A stretch of 64,000 nucleotides of DNA from Telluribacter roseus (GCF_017355915.2 NZ_JAFEUV020000002.1:248001-312000); one strand, 5' to 3'; shown: positions 15,643 to 24,752, counted from the stretch's first letter. A program made the numbers and translations. Notes: generated by a model not told the origin, from the letters alone.

Positions 15643-17631
15643 CTACACTACCAGTATCCAGAGTAACAGCAGAAAAACGCCTACTACTGTTACTACAAAG
15701 TAAGATTGTATTTTACCACTCTGGAGCATCCGTACCAGTTGTCCGGCTGATCGCGTAGTATAGACAGTCAGGTGTACGCCACCGTCGGCTATGTACCGGT
15801 CTATCCAGTTAATGATATGGGCCAACACTACAGAAGCCCTGGCTATAAAGTCTACCAGAGCATCCAGAAGCCGCACTTCAACCCTATACAGAAACTGCCC
15901 GAATCGTAGCAGAGGTATCAGGAAAAACTCGTGCTGCGAAGTCTCTTCATTATAGTCAGCCAGTAATTTACTATTCTGGGTTATGTTCCAACGATACGAC
16001 TGCCTGGCAGACGTGTCGCCGACAAAGCCACCTCCGGAGGTAGCCTGCCGATAAGCCAGGAGGATACCTGCAGCAGTTACCGCAACGGACAGTATGGGAA
16101 TGCTGAGAGAGTGGTGCTCTGCAAAGGCATTAAGACTGGAGATAAACCAACCGGAGTCGGCGTCGAGCGGATTCAACGAAAACCATATGAACAGGGATAG
16201 CACCGCCAGCAGAGCCATAGGTACCCACATCACGGCAGGTGACTCGTGCGGGTGAACTGCGGGATTACCTTCGTAACGGGATTTGCCCATAAATACCAGC
16301 CACACCTGGCGCGTCATGTAATAAGCCGTCATTCCGGCTGCCACTACGGCCATCACTGGTATGATATGGGCAAGGGTACCATGGTGACTGGCCCAGTCAA
16401 AGGCCCGGATAAATATGGCGTCTTTAGAAAGAAAGCCTGAGAAAAACGGTAAGCCTGCCAGAGCCGCGGCACATACCACAAAGCAGACGAAGGTAATAGG
16501 AAGTACTTTCTGCAGGCCACCCATGTTCCGCATATCCTGCGGGTCGAAATCTGAGGTACTTCCATCGGCCGGAGTCATGGCATGAATTACCGATCCTGAC
16601 GATAGAAACAGGCCGGCCTTAAAGAAAGCATGGGTAGTCAGGTGAAACAGGGCGATCTGCCAGCTACCTACACCTACGGCCAGTACCATGAGTCCAAGCT
16701 GCGAAATGGTAGAGTAGGCCAGTACCCGCTTGATGTCCCACGCTCCGGTAGCCCTAATGGCTCCATGCAGCATAGTAATAGTACCGATGATAGCAATGAC
16801 AAGCTGGGCGGTGGGGGTAAGCAGGAAAGCAATACGGGCCAGCAGGAATATACCCGCCGCCACCATGGTAGCCGCGTGAATAAGCGCCGAGACCGGCGTT
16901 GGACCCTCCATGGCATCCGGTAGCCAGGCCGACAGCGGAAACTGGGCCGACTTACCTACGCATCCTCCAAACAGGCAGAGTCCAATACCCGTCAGCAGTC
17001 CTGCGGGAAGGTCTTTGATGGCTAGTGCCAAGACATCAAAGTCGGTGGAACCCGTATAGTACATCAGCAGTAGTATGCCCGTCAGGAAAGCCGCGTCACC
17101 GATGCGGTTGAGGACGAAGGCCTTCTTGGCGGCCCATACTGCCCGGGGGCGATGGTACCAGAATCCGATGAGCAGGTACGAAGCAAGCCCCACCAGCTCC
17201 CAGAATATATACATGACCAGCAGGCTACCCGACAGGATAATCCCGATCATGGTAAATATAAACAGCTGCAGAAAAGCAAAGTAGCGGTACAGGCTACGTT
17301 CGTGACTTAGATAAGCAGTGGAGTAGATCTGTACCAGCAGGGCCACAAAATGGACCAGCAGTAGCATCAGCCACGTCAGGGAGTCATACCGGATGGACAA
17401 CTGTAGCGTTAAGCTACCCATTTGGATCCAGTTGAATTTCAGAATAGATGCGCTGTATAAGTTAGCGTACATGTGCATAATACATACCACCAGGCCTAGA
17501 GCGGTGATGACGATAGCCAGCGCGCCCGCTACGCGGTTGACACGACGCCCACCGGCCCATAATCCCACAAAAGAGAGGAAGGGCAGTCCCAGAAGCAGTA
17601 GTGTACTTATAATATAGGAGGATGGAGGCAT
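15643..17631 (-). CDS. nuoL: NADH-quinone oxidoreductase subunit L
   Basis: This is 662 residues from the ATG at 17631. An in-frame TTG at 17658 is less likely because a near-consensus -7 box (GATATTTG on the minus strand, 17656-17663) overlaps it. The protein is the distal proton channel of complex I, with the conserved W-E-L-V-G glutamate, the G-K-S-A-Q-F-P-L lysine, and M-E-G-P-T-P-V-S-A-L-I-H-A-A-T-M-V. The C-terminal part contains the long lateral helix region and a final membrane anchor. It forms a pair with nuoM; no other complex I gene is in the window. Confidence 0.95.
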   Translation of the reverse strand: MPPSSYIISTLLLLGLPFLSFVGLWAGGRRVNRVAGALAIVITALGLVVCIMHMYANLYSASILKFNWIQMGSLTLQLSIRYDSLTWLMLLLVHFVALLVQIYSTAYLSHERSLYRYFAFLQLFIFTMIGIILSGSLLVMYIFWELVGLASYLLIGFWYHRPRAVWAAKKAFVLNRIGDAAFLTGILLLMYYTGSTDFDVLALAIKDLPAGLLTGIGLCLFGGCVGKSAQFPLSAWLPDAMEGPTPVSALIHAATMVAAGIFLLARIAFLLTPTAQLVIAIIGTITMLHGAIRATGAWDIKRVLAYSTISQLGLMVLAVGVGSWQIALFHLTTHAFFKAGLFLSSGSVIHAMTPADGSTSDFDPQDMRNMGGLQKVLPITFVCFVVCAAALAGLPFFSGFLSKDAIFIRAFDWASHHGTLAHIIPVMAVVAAGMTAYYMTRQVWLVFMGKSRYEGNPAVHPHESPAVMWVPMALLAVLSLFIWFSLNPLDADSGWFISSLNAFAEHHSLSIPILSVAVTAAGILLAYRQATSGGGFVGDTSARQSYRWNITQNSKLLADYNEETSQHEFFLIPLLRFGQFLYRVEVRLLDALVDFIARASVVLAHIINWIDRYIADGGVHLTVYTTRSAGQLVRMLQSGKIQSYFVVTVVGVFLLLLWILVV

Positions 17632-17691
17632 GAAGCGGACTAAAATTTGGCTCGGCAAATATCCTTAATTCAGCGCCTATTTCAAACCCGC

Positions 17692-18894
17692 CTAGATGTC
17701 TTTCTCAACATCATCCGACTGCACCTCTTCGTGCAGTACATCTAGCAGGCCCTTTACTTCATATACGGTACGGTTGTAGGAGTTGCTGAGTATAATAATG
17801 ACAAAGTCATCCTCCTTGTTCATCCACATGATGGTATTGTAGCCTTTCCACCATCCGGTATGGTACATATAGCGGGTTTTTTGCTGCTCATCCAGGTGCA
17901 GACGAAAGCCATAGCCGTAGTTTCTCATACCGTATCTTTCAAAGCTACGCGGAGTAAAAGCTTCATCGAGCGTTTTCTTGTTGATCAGGCAGCCGCCCAT
18001 TAACCCCTTATAAAAACGGTACAGGTCTTCGGTGGTGGAGTAGATTCCCTTATCGCCTACCACATCATCATAGTAATCTTTAGGAATAACCCTGCCGTAC
18101 TGGTGGCCGACGGTGCGTAACTGAGTGGGATCGGCGGGCGAAGTGATCAGGAAGGTACGGTTCATCTCCAGAGGCCCAAATACATGCTTCTGGAGATAAG
18201 CATGAAATGGCATCCCCGAAACCTTCTCTACGATGGCTGCCAGCACCAGGTAGTTGGTATTGCTATAGCTAAATGAGCGCTCCGGAATATTGTAACGCTG
18301 GGGAGTAGGCTTTACCGTAGCAAACCACCGCATAACTTCGGCATTGGCCGGAAACTTGCGCCCGTGTCGTACGCTATCCATAAAAGAGTAGGCGTAGTTG
18401 GGAAGGCCGCTGCGGTGGCACAGCAGTGAGCTGATCTTGATTCCTTTGTAAGGGAAGTCAGGGAAAAAGCGCTGAATCGTATCCTCCAGGCTTATTTTAC
18501 CCGCTTCTTTTAGCTTAAGTACAGCTATGGCTGTAAAAGGCTTGGATAACGAAGCCAGCTGAAAGGTATGCTTGCTGTTGAGGGAGTCCTTGTCGCGCAG
18601 ATGAGCATAGCCAAAAGAGTTCTTGTACAGGACAACCCCCTTCTGGGCAATCAATACGTTTCCGTTAAAGCCAGCCAGCCGTTTCCTCCTGAAGATTTCT
18701 TCAATCTTTGCAGTTTTTTCCTCTGCATTGATCTGCTTACGTATATCAGCTTCCTGCTCAGGCGTAAGTGGACTACCAATACACTCAGTAAGCCAGTCTT
18801 TGGATTCTTTAACTTTACTATGCTGTATTTTCTGTTCGCAGCAAAGGGTTACTATTGACAATGCAACCCATACTACCCATTGCAATTTCTTCAT
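17692..18894 (-). CDS. Serine hydrolase, class C beta-lactamase/penicillin-binding family
   Basis: This 400-residue protein has the three active-site elements of the family: S-L-S-K (SxxK, nucleophile Ser), Y-S-N (YxN) and H-T-G (KTG-like). Such proteins act on D-Ala peptides, esters or beta-lactams; the substrate cannot be read from the sequence. The N-terminus is a hydrophobic signal ending in Cys-Cys, close to but not a perfect lipobox (Leu at -1), so it is exported and possibly lipidated. ATG 18894 is chosen over the GTG at 18915 because it opens the K-K-rich signal and fits the -7 box upstream. Confidence 0.88.
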   Translation of the reverse strand: MKKLQWVVWVALSIVTLCCEQKIQHSKVKESKDWLTECIGSPLTPEQEADIRKQINAEEKTAKIEEIFRRKRLAGFNGNVLIAQKGVVLYKNSFGYAHLRDKDSLNSKHTFQLASLSKPFTAIAVLKLKEAGKISLEDTIQRFFPDFPYKGIKISSLLCHRSGLPNYAYSFMDSVRHGRKFPANAEVMRWFATVKPTPQRYNIPERSFSYSNTNYLVLAAIVEKVSGMPFHAYLQKHVFGPLEMNRTFLITSPADPTQLRTVGHQYGRVIPKDYYDDVVGDKGIYSTTEDLYRFYKGLMGGCLINKKTLDEAFTPRSFERYGMRNYGYGFRLHLDEQQKTRYMYHTGWWKGYNTIMWMNKEDDFVIIILSNSYNRTVYEVKGLLDVLHEEVQSDDVEKDI

Positions 18895-18933
18895 CACATT
18901 TTTAACACTGGCCACTCAGCCTTCCGGAGTTCA

Positions 18934-18941
18934 CAAAAGTA
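18934..18941 (-). promoter_or_regulatory. Candidate -7 box for the serine hydrolase gene
   Basis: The minus strand reads TACTTTTG, a perfect TAnnTTTG, 39 bases upstream of the chosen ATG. No TTG sits 20 bases further upstream, so the match is partial. Confidence 0.45.
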
Positions 18942-18961
18942 GGCGTACAGTTACTTTTTTC

Positions 18962-20311
18962 CTAACGTACGAGTACTTTGGTATGTTGCCTGTGACCATC
19001 CTGCTCTAGTGAAAGTAAGTACAAACCCGTCGGCAGGGGGTGCTGGGGGAGCAGCTCCACCACGTCGCCGCCCGGCGTGTGGGCCCGGAAAGAAATTTCC
19101 TGTCCCAGCAGGTTGGTCAGCCTTAGTGATGATACATCCATGCCATGCGTACGTAGCCGTATCAGCTGCGATGAAGCCGGATTAGGACTTACCAGCATCA
19201 GCGGTACATCGGGTCGTACAATGGCATCAACTACCTTAGAGTACTCGTACGTGCCGTCGTGATCTACCTGCCGCAGTCGGTAGTAGTTAACGCCAGGTAG
19301 CGGGCTATTATCTATAAAGGAGTACTGGTTGCGGCTTTGGGCATCACCGGCCGCCGCTATACGTCCAATATCATCAAATTCTTTCAGATCAGTACTTCGC
19401 TGTACGATAAACTCCTTGCTGTTGCGCTCCCAGGCGGTCTCCCAGGCCAGCTCCACCTGATCCCCCGTTGGCTGTGCCCGGAATGAGATCAGATGGACGG
19501 GAAGTACTCCGCTTACATCACGGATCAGGAAGTCCGAAAGACGAATTGTGCCTGCTGCTGTACCAGTAGTTGAACTGCCTCCATCATATCGGAAAGAAAA
19601 GTCTGTAAGTGGTACCTCTGTGCCACCAGAGACTCGAGGGGAGTTTTTCAAAAACGGAATATCATTTAACCATACATCGTAAGATTTTGACGAGACGATT
19701 TCTCTCCTGCCTCCAGGACTCACGTAGGGTAGGTCCTGTGTTGTATTATTCAAAACTAAAGTAACTAAGATGGAAGAATTAGGACCGACACTAAATGGAC
19801 CGCTGGTCTGACTGGATGGAACAAGCCTGCGAAAAAGAATATGATTAGGCTGACCCATTGTGCCTAATACAAAATTTATATAGATTCTTGCGAAAACGTC
19901 ATTATTAGGAGCTGCTGTTCCCGAAGTATTTGATAGGTTAGTGCCTATTGCAAGCGCAGCGGCATTAGTAGTATTAGTTCTAATCTCAGGAACAGTAACT
20001 CTTACTTGATAGTACATAGTGTTTGATACCGGAGATAAATCTGTTGATCGAACAACCCTGCCACTTCCCACTCCATTACGTTCAAACTCTACGAACCCCT
20101 GTCTGGGTGCAAGTCTCAGAATAGCACCATTCTGAACGTAGATGGTATCAAACTGAGTAGTATTGGGTGTTCTGGATGTATACGGTCCTGGTCCGGTAAA
20201 GTTCTGCTGAAAGAGGATGTTTTGCGCAAAGGCAGCGGGTACAACAAGTAGCAGCCCGGCAATACCTGCCAGAAAAAGAACTCGGAAGTAGGTGTGGTAT
20301 AGGTGTTGCAT
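18962..20311 (-). CDS. T9SS type A sorting domain-containing secreted protein
   Basis: This 449-residue protein has a signal peptide ending A-F-A-Q and a beta-rich central region of unknown ligand. An Fn3-like segment (roughly 270-365, with the W-E-T-A-W-E-R-N-S motif and Y-Y-R-L-R-Q-V-D) follows, as often precedes T9SS signals. The C-terminal sorting domain of ~75 residues has S-P-N-P near 375 and a K-V-L-V-R end. It should be exported by Sec, then moved across the outer membrane by the type IX system and anchored or released. No neighbour suggests its target. Confidence 0.9.
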   Translation of the reverse strand: MQHLYHTYFRVLFLAGIAGLLLVVPAAFAQNILFQQNFTGPGPYTSRTPNTTQFDTIYVQNGAILRLAPRQGFVEFERNGVGSGRVVRSTDLSPVSNTMYYQVRVTVPEIRTNTTNAAALAIGTNLSNTSGTAAPNNDVFARIYINFVLGTMGQPNHILFRRLVPSSQTSGPFSVGPNSSILVTLVLNNTTQDLPYVSPGGRREIVSSKSYDVWLNDIPFLKNSPRVSGGTEVPLTDFSFRYDGGSSTTGTAAGTIRLSDFLIRDVSGVLPVHLISFRAQPTGDQVELAWETAWERNSKEFIVQRSTDLKEFDDIGRIAAAGDAQSRNQYSFIDNSPLPGVNYYRLRQVDHDGTYEYSKVVDAIVRPDVPLMLVSPNPASSQLIRLRTHGMDVSSLRLTNLLGQEISFRAHTPGGDVVELLPQHPLPTGLYLLSLEQDGHRQHTKVLVR

Positions 20312-20435
20312 TGTACTGGTCGCTTTGGCGGTTTACAATATAAGCTATTCGTATAACTCAACTCTATAAAGATAGTTATCAGAAACTTACTCTTTCTGCA
20401 ACTACTCCGACGCGCCAAAAAAACCAGTCCAGCCT

Positions 20436-21458
20436 CTATCCTTTACCTACTATTTTTTTTGCAAAACCTACTGTATTAATCAGTAGCAGCCATGATTTTC
20501 TTTTTAGGGTATCCAGTGTATTAGCCACTGGTACATAGGCGCTGAAGTTCAGCGGGCCGAAGGTTTTCTCTATATACTCCTTGGCCCTTTGCTCCGCCTG
20601 CCAGTAGGTGTCAGATTTAAAGTAAGCACTGGTACCGCTTCCTGAGCTCTCAAAAGGAGCATGGCGTGCGTAGTTCTCCAGAGTCATGTGTTTGAACTTA
20701 TACCCTCGCTTAACCATATCGTGTGACCATATAGTACCTGTATCGCTACCATGCCACACGCCGCCAAAGCAACCTATAGGACCATTAGGCAGTGTTTCCT
20801 TCCGGTACTTTTCTACGTCTATCATAGCACAGAACTCGTTGAGGCGGCACTCAGGTAGTATGTGTACTCTGCCGTTGCGTATGACATTCAGCTGGATATC
20901 CTTACGAGGAGTACTATGGCTCTCAGTAAGGGCTATGGCTTCTTCCATAGACGGTACGTACTGATCATACCGCTCTGGACCACATTTATTAGCCCAACTT
21001 GGTCCGGCTGGGCAGCTCCAGCACTGGCCTACCGGCCCTACTCCCACAAGCTCCCTAGGACCCTCACTAAACGTCTTCAGCATATCACCGATCATGTCGC
21101 CATGAAACAGAAGATCATTGTGCATCAGGCACAGGTACTTCTTGTCAGTAACCTCAAGAGCATACTGGTACATGATGCTTTGTCTGAACCTGGTGTCGTT
21201 TTTAGCTCGTTCATAATCCATGACTCCAGCCCCAATGGCATGGTAAGGATAGTGAACTACCAGATTGACGTCATCATTCTTGAAGTAATCTATTACCTTG
21301 AATATACCGATGTAGTCATCATGGGGTTGCTGCCGCTGACGGGAGAGGTAAATTTTATCAATATGCTGTCGGCTGTGCTTTAATAAGGACTTTATCGTAA
21401 CTATTGCCTGATAGGGTTTACCATAAAATGCAATACTTACATCTACTTTGACACTCAT
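20436..21458 (-). CDS. Putative GT2-like glycosyltransferase
   Basis: This 340-residue protein starts directly with a beta strand (V-D-V-S-I-A-F-Y) and a helix T-I-K-S-L-L-K-H, the fold of GT-A transferases. C-L-M-H-N-D-L-L-F has the acidic pair in the place of the DxD motif, and a Cys/Trp-rich loop (C-W-S-C-P-A-G-P) follows. The H-G-S-D-T-G and N-Y-A-R-H-A segments near the end look like acceptor-site elements. There is no signal or membrane span. It stands alone, not inside a polysaccharide cluster, so donor and acceptor are unknown. Confidence 0.72.
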   Translation of the reverse strand: MSVKVDVSIAFYGKPYQAIVTIKSLLKHSRQHIDKIYLSRQRQQPHDDYIGIFKVIDYFKNDDVNLVVHYPYHAIGAGVMDYERAKNDTRFRQSIMYQYALEVTDKKYLCLMHNDLLFHGDMIGDMLKTFSEGPRELVGVGPVGQCWSCPAGPSWANKCGPERYDQYVPSMEEAIALTESHSTPRKDIQLNVIRNGRVHILPECRLNEFCAMIDVEKYRKETLPNGPIGCFGGVWHGSDTGTIWSHDMVKRGYKFKHMTLENYARHAPFESSGSGTSAYFKSDTYWQAEQRAKEYIEKTFGPLNFSAYVPVANTLDTLKRKSWLLLINTVGFAKKIVGKG

Positions 21459-21748
21459 CTGGGGGGCTTAATAGATAAAGGATAAAACTGCATTCAGTAT
21501 AACTAAATACATCCTGGTTGGTTGAAACTTAACTTTAATATTTTAGTATACGTCTATCTGAGTCAATAGGTAAAACCATTGGTTCAAAGATAATTAAATA
21601 CTGTTAGTGACCGCCGTTCTACTACAAAAATAGAAAGCTTTCTTATAAATTTGGAATAATAGCTAATAGGTACTGCCGGTGTCTTTCGGGCTTCCACTGA
21701 CTTTGGGTTAGACCCGCCTCCATGTATGCTCCTGACGGGTACGCTATA

Positions 21749-22657
21749 CTACCGAACCGAAAAAGTACCTTCTCCAATTCTGAACCCCTCCGAATATAGC
21801 TCAACAGTATAAGTACCCGAGGGGAATGGGCTGTTCCGGTCGTACAGGATACTTACATCCTGGTTGCTATTCGTATAGTTGACCTGCTTGCTGATCGTAA
21901 AGGCTTCTTCACCACCATTGATCTCAAAGGTACCGGAGCCCATAGCAACATCTGAAATGGTAGCTCCCTGTGGTGTAAGAATACGCATATAAATAGTTTT
22001 GGGTTCCTGCAGAGTGAGAGGATTCTTTTCCAGTATAAAGTCCACCCGTACCTTATCGATTCGGCGCGAACGTACATTCTCGCCTTCGCGTACTTTTCCT
22101 TTGGATGAGATAGCGTATACCTTCACACTTCGGGCTCGCAGAGCCGAAGCAATGGTTACTTTCTCTTCCAGTTCTTTGTTTTTAACTACCACATCCTGTA
22201 GCGAATCGCTTAGTACCTGCCTCTCCTGTCTGAGGGTAGTAGTATGGGTGACCAGGGAGTCATTACGGCTAATAAGTTGTTGATTTTCTTCCCTAAGTTG
22301 TGCAAGTTCCTGGTCTTTTCTTGTCAAAAATGCCTCATATTCCTTTATTTTAAGCGACATGGAAGCATTGCCCTTACGAAGAGCCGCCCGATCCGATTCC
22401 AGCTGGGCTTTCATTTTCTGTAGTTCTTCCACATCACCTCCCAGGCCTTCCACTTCGGCAATACGCACATCCAGTTGTTTGGAGATAGAATCCAGTTTGA
22501 TCTCGGCAGAAGCCAGCTCAGTCACACGGGTCTCAAGGTCCTGTTCCTGTTTGGTAGTGATGTTGCGCTCATGATAGTACAGGTACCCAAATACGGCGGC
22601 GAGTACAGTCATCAAGATCAAACCCACCAGCAGACTGGCGTTCCCTCTGTTCTCCAT
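21749..22657 (-). CDS. Membrane-anchored coiled-coil protein, paralogue 1
   Basis: This 302-residue protein has a short N-terminus, one membrane segment (roughly 9-27), a long heptad-rich coiled coil (roughly 35-170), and a C-terminal ~125-residue beta-rich domain ending in G-T-F-S-V-R. It is a clear paralogue of the protein at 58124-59074, with shared stretches such as G-G-D-V-E-E-L, the A-Q-L-R-E-E-N-Q block and Y-S-V/T-V-E-L-Y-x-E-G. Topology suggests the coil and beta domain lie in the periplasm. I recognise no named family. Function is unknown; an envelope scaffold is a guess from shape. Confidence 0.8.
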   Translation of the reverse strand: MENRGNASLLVGLILMTVLAAVFGYLYYHERNITTKQEQDLETRVTELASAEIKLDSISKQLDVRIAEVEGLGGDVEELQKMKAQLESDRAALRKGNASMSLKIKEYEAFLTRKDQELAQLREENQQLISRNDSLVTHTTTLRQERQVLSDSLQDVVVKNKELEEKVTIASALRARSVKVYAISSKGKVREGENVRSRRIDKVRVDFILEKNPLTLQEPKTIYMRILTPQGATISDVAMGSGTFEINGGEEAFTISKQVNYTNSNQDVSILYDRNSPFPSGTYTVELYSEGFRIGEGTFSVR

Positions 22658-22833
22658 GTATTATGCGTTTTGTAAAAGAAACTGTTAAACTACCCCGACT
22701 AACGAAGAAATTACTGTACCTATTCTATACAGCGATCACCAATTAGTAAAAGGCTTTTGTAATCATAGAATCAAGCCCATGAAGAGATTTGGTGGTAGAA
22801 GGGCCTAGAAGTACCCTGGAACCTAGCATTGGC

Positions 22834-23607
22834 CTAATAATCGCCTCCGGCGCCACCTCCTCCGAAGCTACCACCTCCAAAGCCCCCGAATCCGCCTCCA
22901 CTGCCTCCCCCCCAGTTGCCTGAGTGACTGCCTCCGCCTGAGTACGTCGTATAGGGAAAGAAAATAGGTCCGCCGCCACCGCCGCTGCGATAGCCCCGGC
23001 CCCCGCCACCCCGGCCTCCCTTGCTTCGGGAGATGATAATAAGGATAACTATAAAGACCACTATAAATATAAGAAATCCGGAGGGAGCCTCTTCGCTGTT
23101 GCGGTCTGAGGGATTAGCTTTGTACTCGCCACTGGCGTACCTGATGATGTTATCAATGCCCTGGTCAAGTCCCTGATAGTACTGCCCGTTCCGGAATTGC
23201 GGTAAGATTACATCGGATACGATGCGCTTGGCAATGGCGTCGGGAATAGCTCCCTCCAATCCATAGCCCGTAGCTATAAATACTTTTCGGTCCTGGGGCG
23301 CCCATAGTACTACTACACCGTTGTTTTTGCCCTGCTTGCCTACACCCCATTCGCGGCCCAGTTTAAAAGCATATTCGGAAATATCATAGGGTTGTACCGA
23401 AGGTACTATAACAAGGGCGATCTGCGAGGAGGTGGAGTCATCGTAGGCTACCAGCTTACGTTCCAGAGCTGCTCTTTGATCCGCGCTGAGTGCATTGGCG
23501 AAGTCATTGACCAGGCGGGGAGGATTGGGTTTGGCTGGGATGTCCTGAGCAAGTGCCCCGAGAGCAATGGCCAGCGTTACTATAAAAGAAAGAAGTAGTT
23601 TTTTCAT
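22834..23607 (-). CDS. TPM domain protein with signal peptide and Gly-rich tail (YgcG-like)
   Basis: This is a 257-residue protein. The signal peptide ends A-L-A-Q, a TPM domain (roughly 25-165) with V-N-D-F-A-N-A-L and L-V-I-V-P-S-V-Q follows, then one membrane span (V-F-I-V-I-L-I-I-I), and finally a cytoplasmic-side tail of ~70 residues made mostly of Gly with some Ser, Phe and Tyr. TPM proteins of plants act in photosystem II repair; bacterial ones are poorly defined and travel with LemA. It starts 9 bases after the neighbouring TPM gene, so it is translated from the same message. Confidence 0.9.
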   Translation of the reverse strand: MKKLLLSFIVTLAIALGALAQDIPAKPNPPRLVNDFANALSADQRAALERKLVAYDDSTSSQIALVIVPSVQPYDISEYAFKLGREWGVGKQGKNNGVVVLWAPQDRKVFIATGYGLEGAIPDAIAKRIVSDVILPQFRNGQYYQGLDQGIDNIIRYASGEYKANPSDRNSEEAPSGFLIFIVVFIVILIIISRSKGGRGGGGRGYRSGGGGGPIFFPYTTYSGGGSHSGNWGGGSGGGFGGFGGGSFGGGGAGGDY

Positions 23608-23616
23608 AACGTAGTA

Positions 23617-24057
23617 TTACCCAAACGATATATCGTCGGGTAGTTCGTTGATGTCATCGGAATGGGTCGGAAAGTAGGTCTTGAGCTGTACACCAGCTTC
23701 CCGAATCCCATTGCAGAGACCTTCCTTAAATTCACCGTGCGAAAAGTGGTGGCGGAGCAACTCTTTGGTACTATCCCAGAAATCGTGCGGTACTTTCTTA
23801 TAGATGCCTACGTCGCCGATTACCGCAAACTTGTGGTCTTCGTAGGCGAGGTAAAAAAGTACTCCGTTCTTCAGGGCGGTGTTCTGCATGCCTAGTTGTT
23901 CAAATACCACCTTGGCTCTCTCAATAGGCGTACCATCAGGACAGTATTTTTCAATATGAACTTTTATCTCTCCCGAAGTCTTGCTTTCGGCCTGCTTAAT
24001 GGCGGCCACAATCTGTTGCTGGTCTTCCGGTCCTAAGAAATCCTGTTCGCTGGACAT
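23617..24057 (-). CDS. TPM domain protein without signal peptide
   Basis: This 146-residue protein is a single TPM domain lacking signal and membrane segment, so probably cytoplasmic. Visible family features are I-V-A-A-I-K-Q-A-E near the start, the S-G-E-I-K-V-H-I-E strand and G-V-L-F-Y-L-A-Y-E-D-H-K-F-A-V-I-G-D. It lies between lemA (78 bases upstream, with a hairpin between) and the secreted TPM gene (9 bases downstream). Pairing of a short cytosolic TPM with a Gly-rich membrane TPM and LemA recurs in Bacteroidota. Biochemical role is unknown. Confidence 0.87.
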   Translation of the reverse strand: MSSEQDFLGPEDQQQIVAAIKQAESKTSGEIKVHIEKYCPDGTPIERAKVVFEQLGMQNTALKNGVLFYLAYEDHKFAVIGDVGIYKKVPHDFWDSTKELLRHHFSHGEFKEGLCNGIREAGVQLKTYFPTHSDDINELPDDISFG

Positions 24058-24083
24058 ACCTTTTGCGGATATAGTGAGTAGTA

Positions 24084-24125
24084 CAAAACGCCACCTACCC
24101 CTGATTGAAGTAGTGTGGCGTTTTG
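24084..24125 (-). terminator. Hairpin between lemA and the TPM genes
   Basis: An 11-bp perfect stem (24084-24094 with 24115-24125) with an inner four-pair extension ends in a short T run on the minus strand. It may attenuate rather than stop transcription from lemA into the TPM genes. Confidence 0.5.
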
Positions 24126-24135
24126 AAGAAATCAG

Positions 24136-24717
24136 TTAAAACTGAACCGTAGGGGCGGTCTGAGCGGCTTGTGAGGCTTCGAAGTAGCCTTTTTGCTGAA
24201 AGCCAAGCATACCCGCAAACATGGCCGCCGGGAAGGTACGTACCGACTGATTGTAGTCCCGGACTACGGTATTGAAGTCGTTACGGGCTACGGTGATACG
24301 GTTTTCGGTGCCTTCCAGCTGAGCCTGCAGGTCACGGAAGTTCTGGTTGGCTTTCAGATCCGGATAGCGCTCTACCGTCACCAGCAGTCGTGATAACGAA
24401 CCGCTTAGCTGCTCCTGCGCCTGCTGGAATTTCTGCACGTTCTCCGGAGTCAGTTGATCCGCAGTAAGGTTAATAGAAGTAGCCTTGGCACGGGCTTCTA
24501 TTACCCCCTGAAGCGTACTTTTCTCAAATTCAGCGGCTCCTTTTACGGTATTTACCAGATTCGGAATCAGGTCGGCCCGGCGCTGGTACTGGCTTTGTAC
24601 CCTGGCCCAGGCTTCATTTACATTTTCATCTTTATTGACCAAACCGTTATACGTACTACAGCCAAAGAACCCGAAAACAAGTACCAGGGCTATAACGATA
24701 ATAAGTGCTCTTGACAT
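24136..24717 (-). CDS. lemA: LemA family protein
   Basis: This 193-residue protein has an N-terminal hydrophobic segment ending in F-F-G-C, which could be a lipobox or an uncleaved anchor. It is followed by the LemA helical bundle: N-G-L-V-N-K-D-E-N-V-N-E-A-W, R-R-A-D-L-I-P-N-L-V-N-T-V-K and the conserved A-R-N-D-F-N end. LemA proteins are envelope proteins of uncertain biochemical role. In this window LemA leads a set with two TPM proteins, the usual genomic company of the family. It has its own candidate promoter box. Confidence 0.94.
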   Translation of the reverse strand: MSRALIIVIALVLVFGFFGCSTYNGLVNKDENVNEAWARVQSQYQRRADLIPNLVNTVKGAAEFEKSTLQGVIEARAKATSINLTADQLTPENVQKFQQAQEQLSGSLSRLLVTVERYPDLKANQNFRDLQAQLEGTENRITVARNDFNTVVRDYNQSVRTFPAAMFAGMLGFQQKGYFEASQAAQTAPTVQF

Positions 24718-24752
24718 AGTTAGTTAGTAATAGTAAAGTGTATGATTTGATT

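Noticed and set aside
21646-21653. TAAATTTG promoter-like box on the plus strand
   Set aside because: No gene follows on the plus strand and no TTG is found at the right distance; expected by chance in A/T-rich spacer.
22743-23009. Ala/Glu-rich minus-strand frame
   Set aside because: It overlaps the Gly-rich tail of the TPM protein in another frame; its composition simply mirrors the GGN repeats.
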